Shown piece by piece: positions 29,980-37,977 of a stretch of 41,506 nt of DNA; the stretch's first letter is position 1, and every line of letters starts with the position of its first letter. The notes beneath the pieces are model-generated. The model was given only the letters and a program-made list of their open reading frames with translations. It did not search any database and was not told where the DNA came from. A program made the translations under genes and the position numbers. Source of the DNA: Microcaldota archaeon (GTDB lineage: Archaea; Micrarchaeota; Micrarchaeia; Micrarchaeales; Micrarchaeaceae); assembly GCA_021791535.1 (NCBI GenBank), contig JAJYWI010000010.1, positions 1 to 41,506 on the forward strand, in the 5' to 3' direction.

Positions 29980-30966
29980 ATGCTCTCAGGAATCCTGAGC
30001 TTGATACCATCTGGCATGCCACAGCAGGGCAGCACTACGCCTGTGTCGTCAAACTACACCAGCACGCAGACCAGCACAGCAGGGACGTCAAACGCAAGCC
30101 AGCCTGTGCTGTACGCGCTCTCGCTCATAAACCAGGTGCGCTCCTCATACGGGCTGCAGAACGTGAGCCTGTCTGGAGAGCGGTCAGGCCAGCAGCATGC
30201 TGACAGCATGCTCCAATACGGCTACCTGAGCCACTGGGACATATACGGGATGAAGCCTTACATGAGGTACACGCTGCTTGGCGGGACTGGCGCTGTAGAG
30301 GAGAATGTCGCGTACATAAGGAACGAATCCTGCAGCCTCTTAGGTTGCCGCGGCACGATAAACGTCGATTCAGCGATAAGGAGCATGGAGGACAGCATGC
30401 TCTACAACGATTCGCAGTGCTGCAACAACGGCCACAGGTACAATATACTCAACCCCAACCACAACCAGGTGAGCATAGGCGTCGCATACAACTCAAGCAC
30501 TGTGTACCTTGTGGAGGACTTCATAGACAACTATATAGCATGGAGCGGTGGCACGCCAGCGTATTCGAACGGATATGTCTCGCTCTCAGGAAGCGCGCAA
30601 AGCGGCTACAGCATATCGCAGGTGCTGGTCTCCTACGACGCTCCGGTGAGCAACATGAGCGCGGCGCAGCTGTGGAACACCAGCTCCTACAGCTACGGTC
30701 AGGAGATAGCCGGGGTGGCGAGCAGCCCCCTATATTACTACCAGGGCATCGAGACGATAGATGCCAACAGGTATTCGATAAACGGGCAGTCGTTCTCGAT
30801 CTCTTTCAACATAAACAAGCAGGTATCGCAGTACGGCCCAGGCGAATACACCCTAATGGTATGGCTGTCGAACGGCGGCAGCGGAGAGAACAGCACATTC
30901 GTAGGCGCTACCTATACGATATTCATAAACGGGAGCGGTGGGAGCTACACCCCGAAATTCGTGTGA
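29980..30966 (+). CDS. CAP/SCP-domain secreted or membrane-anchored protein
   Basis: At least 328 aa from the first ATG. The CAP (SCP/PR-1) domain covers about residues 40-190: LINQVRSSYGL, YLSHWDIYGMKPYMRYTLLGG with its His, an EEN Glu motif, and HRYNILNPNHNQVSIGVAY with the second His. Several Cys (CSLLGCRG, SQCCNNG) suit an extracytoplasmic location. Before the domain is a Ser/Thr-rich linker (PQQGSTTPVSSNYTSTQTS), and after it a beta-rich C-terminal domain of about 130 residues. Starting at 29980 omits the hydrophobic anchor, which is encoded in frame just upstream but behind a TGA. Confidence 0.85.
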   Translation: MLSGILSLIPSGMPQQGSTTPVSSNYTSTQTSTAGTSNASQPVLYALSLINQVRSSYGLQNVSLSGERSGQQHADSMLQYGYLSHWDIYGMKPYMRYTLLGGTGAVEENVAYIRNESCSLLGCRGTINVDSAIRSMEDSMLYNDSQCCNNGHRYNILNPNHNQVSIGVAYNSSTVYLVEDFIDNYIAWSGGTPAYSNGYVSLSGSAQSGYSISQVLVSYDAPVSNMSAAQLWNTSSYSYGQEIAGVASSPLYYYQGIETIDANRYSINGQSFSISFNINKQVSQYGPGEYTLMVWLSNGGSGENSTFVGATYTIFINGSGGSYTPKFV

Positions 30967-31018
30967 GCCTTTGTATAAGGTATTTAAAGATATCGATTGA
31001 AAGCTAATCGGTGTTGGG

Positions 31019-31357
31019 ATGGCAAAGCGTGGACCTACAGCTGCATTCGTGCTTGTACTGATAGGAGGGATACTCACCCTGATAGGGGGCATAGCTGTAG
31101 CCGCTATAGGCGCATCGCTGTTCTCCCTTGTAGCGCTCGGCGCAGTCGGCAGCCTGCTAGGCATAATCGGCATAATCTCAGGCATAATAATGATAGTCGC
31201 GTCTTTAATGATAAGGTCCGGCAATGCCAGCAGCATACGCCTCTGGTCTGTAATAGCCCTTGTATTCACTATAATAGGCCTGGCTAACGGCGGCGGCTTC
31301 ATAATAGGGTTCGTGCTCGGCCTTGTCGGCAGCATACTTGGCCTTGCTTACAAATAA
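31019..31357 (+). CDS. Small four-helix membrane protein, paralogue A
   Basis: 112 aa, almost entirely hydrophobic, with about four membrane helices and a short basic N-terminus (MAKRGPT). It shares a C-terminal block with the next gene: a WSVIALVFTIIGLANGG motif then a GF(V/G)L.L.GSI.G tail. It resembles small DUF4064-like membrane proteins but I cannot name the family. ATG 31019 follows TATA-like GTATTTAAAG (about 30979-30988). Likely co-transcribed with its paralogue 13 bases downstream. Confidence 0.75.
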   Translation: MAKRGPTAAFVLVLIGGILTLIGGIAVAAIGASLFSLVALGAVGSLLGIIGIISGIIMIVASLMIRSGNASSIRLWSVIALVFTIIGLANGGGFIIGFVLGLVGSILGLAYK

Positions 31358-31370
31358 TTGATGTGATAAC

Positions 31371-31727
31371 ATGGCAACTAGAGCTAGGAGCGAAAAGCCA
31401 ACGCAGGCGTTTGCATTCGTACTGGTTGGCGGGATCCTCGGAGTGCTTGGGAGCCTGCTTCTCCCTTTCATAGGCATAGGGCTTAACCCTATACCAGGAT
31501 ACTCTATCGGATTTGCAGGCGCGTTTTGGCTAGCCATAGTATCAGCAGTGGTACTTGTCATAGTGGCTGTTGCGATGCACCACCCGCACAAGACAACCGT
31601 GCACATCTGGTCAACTGTTGCGCTGATATTCAGCATACTGGGTCTGGCTAACAGCGGCTCATACGGCCTTATGATAATAGGGTTCGGGCTAGCGCTCATA
31701 GGGAGCATAATGGGAATAACGCACTGA
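31371..31727 (+). CDS. Small four-helix membrane protein, paralogue B
   Basis: 118 aa, four predicted membrane helices. The C-terminal half matches the upstream gene (IWSTVALIFSILGLANSGSY, then IGFGLALIGSIMG), so this is a tandem duplication that has diverged in the loop between helices 1 and 2, which here has NPIPGYSIG. The ATG at 31371 follows GTGATAAC. Function unknown. The stop lies a few bases from the convergent Nre gene. Confidence 0.75.
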   Translation: MATRARSEKPTQAFAFVLVGGILGVLGSLLLPFIGIGLNPIPGYSIGFAGAFWLAIVSAVVLVIVAVAMHHPHKTTVHIWSTVALIFSILGLANSGSYGLMIIGFGLALIGSIMGITH

Positions 31728-31731
31728 GAGC

Positions 31732-32994
31732 TTATTTCATGTAGCTCTGAAGTTTCCTCTGCATCAGCATATCCCTCAGGATGCGGCAGTTCCTGATCCA
31801 ATCAGCTAATGGTATGCCCATCTTGCCTTTTATGTAGCTGAAGACATCGTCTGTGCTGTGCAGCACATCCGGCTTTTTCCCCAGAGCCTCCCTTACGTGC
31901 TCGCGCACGTTCCATACCCCTACTGGCATCAGGTAGCCCTCGTGCACCTCCCTGAGGATGAGCACAACAGCCTGCCTTTTGAGCTCCTTGAGCCTCTCGC
32001 TCACAGCGAGCCTGGCCGCATAGTAGCACCCGCCTATCTCGGCGTAGTCCTTCCTGCCGTTGTAGCCCTCGTACGACGAGTATATCGAGATGCTTGTCCC
32101 ATCGGCATTCCAAACTGTCTTCGGCCACCACGCCTCCGCAGATTCGTATTCCCAGTTGCCTGGCATGAAGAAGATCAGCCATCTGTTGTCCAACGACACA
32201 TGGTAGTAAGCGTAGACGACATCCATCGGGCTGTAGCTCTTCACCTCGGCGAGGTTGTCCTTGCCTAGCGTGTCGTCGACTGCGGTTATGCTCCACCTTG
32301 TAGGGACGAACCTCCTGTTCCTTCCTATGCCGAAAAGCCCTGCAGATAGCGATTTCTGTATCTTCGAGACCTGTATGCCCTTGTGGTAGAGCTCTTTTAT
32401 CGCAGTGTTGGCCTTCGCGTCTGTGTCCAGGTAAAGCCGCTCCACTTTCCTGTCAGCGCTCACGTTCGAGACCTCCATGCTCTTCATCAGCGCGCTGGGG
32501 CCGAAAGGCTGCACCTCGTCCATTAGCGTCATCTTCACGAAAGGCTTCCTTGAGAAATGCACCTCAGAGTCTGCCGGCCTGCCGGCAAGCGCGAGGTCTG
32601 TTATCTGCTGCTGCATCTTGCCCCTGTTCACATCAGTGACCCTCGATAGGTGCATGCCCCTGACAAGCCTTGACCTGAAGTCCACTATGGTCTCCATGGA
32701 GAAGTGGACCCACCCCTCAGGCATGCCCATCAGCGAAGTGTCGCCGAATTCGGGAGGGACCATTGGACCTATGTAAACGTTCGGGTAGTTGTGCCTGCCT
32801 ATGAAGATGTCTGTTGGCGACGATCCGTATATCTCGAGACTGTCTGTCATCGGCTGCATCTTCATGCGGTAATACTGCCTAAGCAGCGCGGGGTCGCGCA
32901 TGTGCTGGTAAGCTATCTGCGATCTCTTGACCGAGTAGCCCACCTTCTCCATCTGCATCTTTGCTATTTCATCAAGTATCTCCTTCCTCTCCAT
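31732..32994 (-). CDS. Nre-family DNA repair protein
   Basis: 420-aa protein matching the archaeal Nre (NreA/NreB) family, which acts in DNA damage repair with PCNA. Recognisable blocks are SSPTDIFIGRHNYPNVYIGP, ETIVDFRSRLVRGMH, GRNRRFVPTRWSITAVDDTL and a central WLIFFMPGNWEYESAEAWWP. The C-terminal end QRKLQSYMK fits the PCNA-interacting peptide (Q..L..YM) described for the family. No N-terminal zinc motif is present. ATG 32994 opens directly on the domain. Confidence 0.9.
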   Translation of the reverse strand: MERKEILDEIAKMQMEKVGYSVKRSQIAYQHMRDPALLRQYYRMKMQPMTDSLEIYGSSPTDIFIGRHNYPNVYIGPMVPPEFGDTSLMGMPEGWVHFSMETIVDFRSRLVRGMHLSRVTDVNRGKMQQQITDLALAGRPADSEVHFSRKPFVKMTLMDEVQPFGPSALMKSMEVSNVSADRKVERLYLDTDAKANTAIKELYHKGIQVSKIQKSLSAGLFGIGRNRRFVPTRWSITAVDDTLGKDNLAEVKSYSPMDVVYAYYHVSLDNRWLIFFMPGNWEYESAEAWWPKTVWNADGTSISIYSSYEGYNGRKDYAEIGGCYYAARLAVSERLKELKRQAVVLILREVHEGYLMPVGVWNVREHVREALGKKPDVLHSTDDVFSYIKGKMGIPLADWIRNCRILRDMLMQRKLQSYMK

Positions 32995-33046
32995 CGCTAT
33001 ATATCAGCATAGCAGGCTTTTATCCTTTACAGTGCAATATTTTACC

Positions 33047-34132
33047 ATGATGAGCATAGCCCCAAGGCTTGAAAGGATATTCAGCAACACAGACGCGGAA
33101 AGGATACTGCTGATGAACACGACGCAGAAGGACAGCTACTTCACCTACCTCACCGGGCTGTACGCCGGCTCTTTCGAGAGCTCAATCCTGATAGCCCATA
33201 GGAAGAAGGCGGAGCTGATTACCACAGTCCTGGAATACGACGTCGCAAAGAGGATGTGCCCGAAGGAGATCGATGTGATTGCGGCCGAATCGCGCAGCAA
33301 GACTATGGAGCTGTTAAAGGGCAGGCTTATGGGCAAAGCCGTCGGAATAAACGGGACGTTCCTCCCAGTAAATCTGTACAGGAGCATAAGAAAAACCGGA
33401 AAGCCGAAAAGGATGACTGATGTAAGCAAGGCGCTTGCCAGCGCAAGGCAGATCAAGGACTGGCCTGAGGTCGAGCTGATAGGTATAGCAAACAACATAG
33501 TCAAGAAGGCGTTTTCGAAGATAACCGGGAATTTCAGAGTCGGAATTACAGAGAAGGAGCTTGCATCGGAGTTCGAATCGCTTATGAAGAAGTACGGAGC
33601 CGATGAGCCCTCTTTCGAAACGATTGTGTGCTTCGGAGCCAATTCTGCAGTTCCGCACCACGTGCCAGGCAGGACGAAGCTGGAGCCAAATAGCTTTGTG
33701 CTCATCGATGCAGGAGCAAGGTACCTGGGCTACTGCTCTGATGTCACCCGCACATTCATATTCAAGCCTGACATGAAGTCGGATAAATACCGGAGAATGC
33801 TAGAAATGTACAACACGGTCAAGGAGGCGCAGGAGATCGCCCTGAAGAGCATAAGGCCCGGCGTCAGGTGCGAGGTGCCTCACAACAAAGCAATGGAATA
33901 CATAAACAAGGTGCACAATGGCATCTACAAGGGCAGGTTCATACATGGGCTTGGCCACTCTCTAGGCATAGACGTACATGACGTAGGCCCTAACCTCTCT
34001 CCAGGCTACAAGGAGAAGATTCAGGAAAACATGGTCTTCAGCGACGAGCCTGGCATATACATAGAGGGTTTCGGCGGTGTGAGGATAGAGGACGATGTGC
34101 TTGTTACGAAGAGCGGCGGCAAGTTCCTCTGA
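33047..34132 (+). CDS. M24 family aminopeptidase (Xaa-Pro dipeptidase type)
   Basis: About 361-aa metallopeptidase of the prolidase/aminopeptidase P class, cleaving N-terminal Xaa-Pro bonds. The creatinase-like N-terminal domain covers about 1-140. The pita-bread domain carries all five metal ligands: Asp in LIDAGARYLGYCSD, Asp in DVTRTF, His in HGLGHSLGIDVHD, Glu in DEPGIYIEG and Glu in VRIEDDV. The frame opens at GTG 33032, but tandem ATGs at 33047 and 33050 are nearer the conserved start. Confidence 0.93.
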   Translation: MMSIAPRLERIFSNTDAERILLMNTTQKDSYFTYLTGLYAGSFESSILIAHRKKAELITTVLEYDVAKRMCPKEIDVIAAESRSKTMELLKGRLMGKAVGINGTFLPVNLYRSIRKTGKPKRMTDVSKALASARQIKDWPEVELIGIANNIVKKAFSKITGNFRVGITEKELASEFESLMKKYGADEPSFETIVCFGANSAVPHHVPGRTKLEPNSFVLIDAGARYLGYCSDVTRTFIFKPDMKSDKYRRMLEMYNTVKEAQEIALKSIRPGVRCEVPHNKAMEYINKVHNGIYKGRFIHGLGHSLGIDVHDVGPNLSPGYKEKIQENMVFSDEPGIYIEGFGGVRIEDDVLVTKSGGKFL

Positions 34133-34529
34133 ATGTTATGCCTAGCGTGAAGCCAGGCACAGGGTGTATCGTGAGATTCAAGAATCTGTGCCTGGCGCTC
34201 CGGCATATTATTCCTTTTTTGAGATATTTGCGCTTTCTATTTCTAAGATGCACAGGAATCCTACCGCATACCTGTGGCACATACATGCATGTGACCTGGA
34301 GGCAACAGGCGGTTCAGCGCTAGTGAAGGATGCCACCAGGCAGCGGGCAATTGCAAGAGGATAATAACATGCACTACCTCCTCTACTATGGAAGGCTACT
34401 GAAGACAAAATGGGAAGGTCGTAGAGCAACCTATGTGTGTATATATATATTGTGATTACGAAATTGAGATAAATGAGAGAAGCACATAAACAGGGATTTT
34501 GGTGAACTGCTGAACGGCTAGGTGAGCAC
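34133..34529. other. Intergenic stretch with an 11-bp hairpin; no supported gene
   Basis: GCCAGGCACAG (34152-34162) and CTGTGCCTGGC (34186-34196) form a perfect 11-bp inverted repeat with a 23-base loop just after the M24 stop, perhaps an RNA hairpin or protein site. A 66-codon GTG frame (34164-34364) has no recognisable features. A GTGTATATATATATTG stretch near 34435-34451 may serve as TATA for the next gene. Confidence 0.45.
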
Positions 34530-35660
34530 ATGAATCCACTATATATAGCAAACCCTGACCATACGCTTGGATACGGAGGAAACAAGATCTACAAGCCGTT
34601 AAAGAAGATATCTGGAATTATAGCGACGAATGCCTTTGAGAATAGGCTTTCAGAGCTGAGGGAGAATAAGTTCTGGTACCATATAGTAAGGATAAACCAC
34701 AGGATAAACAAGGCGGCAAACGACTATTTCAACGACCTCGGTAGCCAGTTCGCACTTCTCCCCCTTACCACGAGGATGATTTCCTCGCCAGGCGCCATAT
34801 ATGGTAAGGAGCACATTGATTACACATCAGACACCGTACCCATAAAGTTGAAGTGGTTTGATCTGGACCGGGATGTTTTCCTAGCTGAGTCATCGCAGAT
34901 ATATCTGGAGCTGTACCTTATGATAAATGGGATAGACAGCGTGTACTCAATATACAACTCCTTTAGGAAAGAGCCAGCGGACCACACACACCTGTCTGAA
35001 TTCCACCACATAGAATACGAGGGCAAGGTGTCCCAAGCCGAGAACAAAAAGATAATACTTAACCTGCTGGCACGCATAGCGAAGGAGCTACTCTCCCATA
35101 ATAAGGATGATCTTGCGTTCTTCCTAGAAGACGATGACATCGATGAACTGAAGAGGCTGGCCGACAAGAGACTAGGCAAGGAGATAACTTTCGAGCAGGC
35201 CCTCGACATCCTTTACATGGCAACAAAGGATGAGAAATACAAGAAGTTCTCCACCCAGAATTTCGGTACCTGGGAGGAGGTGAAGCTGACCTCAGAGCTG
35301 GATGACATGGCTATAATATCAGAGTTCCCACTTTACGAAGTGGCATTCTACCACGCCCCGATATCAAGAAGCGGCAGTCAGGTCGCGGAAAATACGGACT
35401 TCATATGGCCCTACTACAGGGAGGTTGTTGGATGCGGCCACAGAGTAAGGTCGCTGGACGAGCTGCTGAAGAAAGCGAAGGTATTCAACTTGCCGTTGGA
35501 GGACTACAAGTACTATCTAGAATCAAGGAAGTCAAAGAATTATAAGGAAACCTCCGGTTTCGGAGTCGGATGGGAGAGGCTGCTGCAGGGTATGTTGAAG
35601 ATGCCGTACATCTACTCCGCATCAACATTCCCGAGAGTGCATTCGACGATATACCCATAA
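34530..35660 (+). CDS. AsnA-like asparagine synthetase related to AsnRS (class II aaRS core without anticodon domain)
   Basis: 376-aa class II synthetase catalytic core with no OB anticodon-binding domain. Motif 2 region is FRKEPADHTHLSEFHHIEYE and motif 3 is GFGVGWERLLQG. The first third (RISSPGA-like MISSPGAIYG, TSDTVPIKLKWFD) resembles archaeal AsnRS-derived asparagine synthetases known from Pyrococcus, which amidate aspartate rather than charge tRNA. ATG 34530 follows GGTGA with a four-base spacer. A full AsnRS lies 0.9 kb downstream, so free asparagine could be made here and then used directly. An orphan paralogue with another role cannot be excluded. Confidence 0.8.
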   Translation: MNPLYIANPDHTLGYGGNKIYKPLKKISGIIATNAFENRLSELRENKFWYHIVRINHRINKAANDYFNDLGSQFALLPLTTRMISSPGAIYGKEHIDYTSDTVPIKLKWFDLDRDVFLAESSQIYLELYLMINGIDSVYSIYNSFRKEPADHTHLSEFHHIEYEGKVSQAENKKIILNLLARIAKELLSHNKDDLAFFLEDDDIDELKRLADKRLGKEITFEQALDILYMATKDEKYKKFSTQNFGTWEEVKLTSELDDMAIISEFPLYEVAFYHAPISRSGSQVAENTDFIWPYYREVVGCGHRVRSLDELLKKAKVFNLPLEDYKYYLESRKSKNYKETSGFGVGWERLLQGMLKMPYIYSASTFPRVHSTIYP

Positions 35661-35718
35661 ACTTGGCCAAACACACAATGTTTAAATATGATTATAGAGC
35701 CACTATCTCAAGATTATC

Positions 35719-36177
35719 ATGGTTAAAAAAGACTGCACATTCTGCAAAATCGCGAAGGGAGAGAGTCCAGCATATATTGTATACAAGGACAAAAACTACA
35801 TTGCATTTTTGGATATATTCCCAAACATAAAGGGACAGACCCTTGTTATAACGCGCAGGCACACCGAGAGCTACGCATTTGACATGAATGACAAAAAGCT
35901 GGCTGACCTTATCAGAGTGTCGAAAAAGGTCGCGAAGATATTGGAAGCAAAACTTGGAGTGGCAAGGATCCACCTCGTGCTTGAGGGCACCGGAATCAAC
36001 CACATGCACGTGAAGCTGTACCCTGCAATAGGGTTGAAAAGTCGCAGGTTCAAGGAATTCGTAGTGAAGAAAAATGTTTATTTTAACCGCTATCCCGGAT
36101 ATGTGACAACATTGATGGGGCCCAAGGCCGGAGACCAGATGCTGAAAGCGTTGCAGGATAGAATAGTAAAGAAGTAA
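35719..36177 (+). CDS. HIT-family nucleotide hydrolase/transferase
   Basis: 152-aa HIT protein. It has a zinc-type CTFC at 6-9, FLDIFPNIKGQTLVITRRH, and the histidine triad region as INHMHVKLYP. His95 and the nucleophile His97 are present, but the third triad position is Lys99. The C-terminal segment is longer than in minimal HINT proteins. Likely acts on AMP-linked or dinucleoside polyphosphate substrates. ATG 35719 lies about 27 bases after TATA-like TTTAAATATG, so it is probably leaderless. Confidence 0.88.
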   Translation: MVKKDCTFCKIAKGESPAYIVYKDKNYIAFLDIFPNIKGQTLVITRRHTESYAFDMNDKKLADLIRVSKKVAKILEAKLGVARIHLVLEGTGINHMHVKLYPAIGLKSRRFKEFVVKKNVYFNRYPGYVTTLMGPKAGDQMLKALQDRIVKK

Positions 36178-36259
36178 CATCTATGAGGAATGCCTGAATG
36201 GAAGGCAAAGCCCATCAAAAAACATAAATATCATAAGACTATAAGAAAAAGGGGATAGA

Positions 36260-36388
36260 ATGAGCGAACAAGAAATGCGCACAACAAGGCGAGTCATAGG
36301 GCTGCGTCAGGATGATGCTCTGATCATGGAATCCAACAACGAATCAAGTCACGGAGTCGCACTTTACATAAGAGATGCGGCTGGCTGA
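36260..36388 (+). CDS. Very small RHH-like protein (42 aa)
   Basis: MSEQEMRTTRRVIGLRQDDA to DAAG, 42 codons. The RRVIGLRQDDALIMES pattern followed by a short second helix (VALYIRDA) resembles a minimal ribbon-helix-helix DNA-binding unit. TATA-like ATAAATATCATAAG lies about 30-40 bases upstream, and a GGGGAT purine leader precedes the ATG. Its TGA is followed directly by the ATG of the next tiny gene, a layout common for antitoxin-toxin or regulator pairs. Confidence 0.45.
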   Translation: MSEQEMRTTRRVIGLRQDDALIMESNNESSHGVALYIRDAAG

Positions 36389-36529
36389 ATGAGAACCATC
36401 TTTAGAATGCAAGACACAAAAGGCGCAACTGTGCATTATGCTGACGATGAGATTAATTCTGGCCTAACAAAGTTCTGCGTGGAAAAAGGGAGAGTAAGAT
36501 ACGTGATTGAACTCAGGAGACGCGGTTAG
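36389..36529 (+). CDS. Very small protein (46 aa) paired with the upstream RHH-like gene
   Basis: MRTIFRMQDTKGATVHYADD to LRRRG, 46 codons starting immediately after the previous stop (TGA-ATG). Basic, strand-rich (GRVRYVIELRRRG). Not recognised. It precedes the AsnRS gene by about 20 bases, so the three may form one transcript. Confidence 0.4.
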   Translation: MRTIFRMQDTKGATVHYADDEINSGLTKFCVEKGRVRYVIELRRRG

Positions 36530-36549
36530 AAACTTACAATGTGGTATTT

Positions 36550-37950
36550 ATGACACAAAGGATGATCCAGAATAAGACAGATCTCCTAAGAACCTCATCG
36601 GAAAAACAGGCGACGGCTGGTATCAATCCAGTGGCGGCAAGAGCTGATGCACCTTCCAGCATCGACCTGAGTGAAGGTAAAAAGATCTTCATAAAGGATT
36701 TGCTGGATGGGGAGCACGCAGGCCAGCGGGCTAGCATATTAGGCTGGGTGTGGAGGAGGAGGCAGCACGCAAATGCACAATTCATCGTACTGAGGGACTC
36801 CACAGGGGTTATGCAGACTGTTGTACCTATTGCCGTGACCGCGCAGCCTTTGTACATAGAGTCAGCAGTCGAAGTCGTTGGTACTATTGTTAAAGATGAC
36901 AGGGCGCCAGGCGGCTATGAAATACGTGCGGATAAAGCTGTAGTGATAGGGCAATCGCACGAATACCCCATATCAAAGAACTTCTCCTCCGATTTTCTGC
37001 TTGACGTAAGACACCTGTGGAACAGGTCCTCCAAGATTAAGAACGTCATGATAGTAAGGGAGAGGGTACTTGAGGGTGCGAGAAACTGGTTTAGGTCGAA
37101 AGACTGGCACGAGGTGAACCCTCCAATAATAAGTGGTAGCACTGCTGAGGGCGGGGCCACGTTGTTCGAGCTGGACTATTTTGGGAAGAAGGGCTACCTC
37201 TCGCAATCAGCGCAGCTCTATCTAGAGTCGCTGATCTTCCCACTGGAAAAGGTGTGGTCGCTGACCCCATCGTTCAGGGCGGAGAAGAGCAGGACAAGCC
37301 GGCACCTTATGGAGTTCTGGCACCTTGAAGGGGAGGTCGCCTGGTTGGATTTCGAGGGGATACTAAAGGTCGAAGAGCAGCTTCTAGCATCAACGTTGCA
37401 TCATGTTGCCGAGACCGCTCCGGCGGAACTGAAGGCGATAGGCAGGGACGCGGAGGACTTGCTCAGGATCAATCCGCCGTTCAAGCGCGTACACTATGAA
37501 GAGGTCTTAAGGAGGGTAAATTCTGCCGGCATGGATATGCGCCCAGGTGACGATCTATCCACAGAGCACGAAAGGTTTCTTACTATTGAAGAAAAGTCCC
37601 CAGTGTTTGTTGTAGAGTACCCAAAAGCAGTCAAACCGTTCTATGCTAAGATAGATCCGGACAGGCCGGAGCTAGTGTACTCAGCTGACATGCTTGCGCC
37701 AGAGGGTTACGGGGAGATAAGCACAGGGGGGCAGCGCGAAGAGGATCTAGAAGCAATAGTCGAAAGGATAAATGCCGAAGGATTCAACATCGACAATTAC
37801 TCATGGTATCTAGACCTCAGGAAGTACGGCAGCGTGCCTCATTCCGGCTTTGGGTTCGGGATAGACAGGATAGTGAGATGGGTCACAAAAAGGGAGACTA
37901 TTCTGGACACAATACCGTATCCAAGGACGCTTACAAGAATCTATCCTTGA
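36550..37950 (+). CDS. asnS: Asparaginyl-tRNA synthetase
   Basis: About 466-aa class IIb synthetase charging tRNA-Asn. After a nonconserved N-terminal tail of about 45 residues, the OB anticodon-binding domain reads ILGWVWRRRQHANAQFIVLR. The catalytic domain has the AsnRS-type STAEGGATLFELDYFGKKGY, LSQSAQLYLE, motif 2 PSFRAEKSRTSRHLMEFWHL, and motif 3 GFGFGIDRIVRW. The start could be GTG 36541, ATG 36550 or a later Met; the extension makes this unclear. The presence of AsnRS means Asn-tRNA can be made directly, without tRNA-dependent amidation. Confidence 0.95.
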   Translation: MTQRMIQNKTDLLRTSSEKQATAGINPVAARADAPSSIDLSEGKKIFIKDLLDGEHAGQRASILGWVWRRRQHANAQFIVLRDSTGVMQTVVPIAVTAQPLYIESAVEVVGTIVKDDRAPGGYEIRADKAVVIGQSHEYPISKNFSSDFLLDVRHLWNRSSKIKNVMIVRERVLEGARNWFRSKDWHEVNPPIISGSTAEGGATLFELDYFGKKGYLSQSAQLYLESLIFPLEKVWSLTPSFRAEKSRTSRHLMEFWHLEGEVAWLDFEGILKVEEQLLASTLHHVAETAPAELKAIGRDAEDLLRINPPFKRVHYEEVLRRVNSAGMDMRPGDDLSTEHERFLTIEEKSPVFVVEYPKAVKPFYAKIDPDRPELVYSADMLAPEGYGEISTGGQREEDLEAIVERINAEGFNIDNYSWYLDLRKYGSVPHSGFGFGIDRIVRWVTKRETILDTIPYPRTLTRIYP

Positions 37951-37977
37951 TAAACATTCGCTGCAGAACAGCATGGG

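Noticed and set aside
34164-34364. 66-codon GTG frame after the M24 gene
   Set aside because: It overlaps the hairpin, lacks a ribosome-binding site and shows no protein-like pattern.
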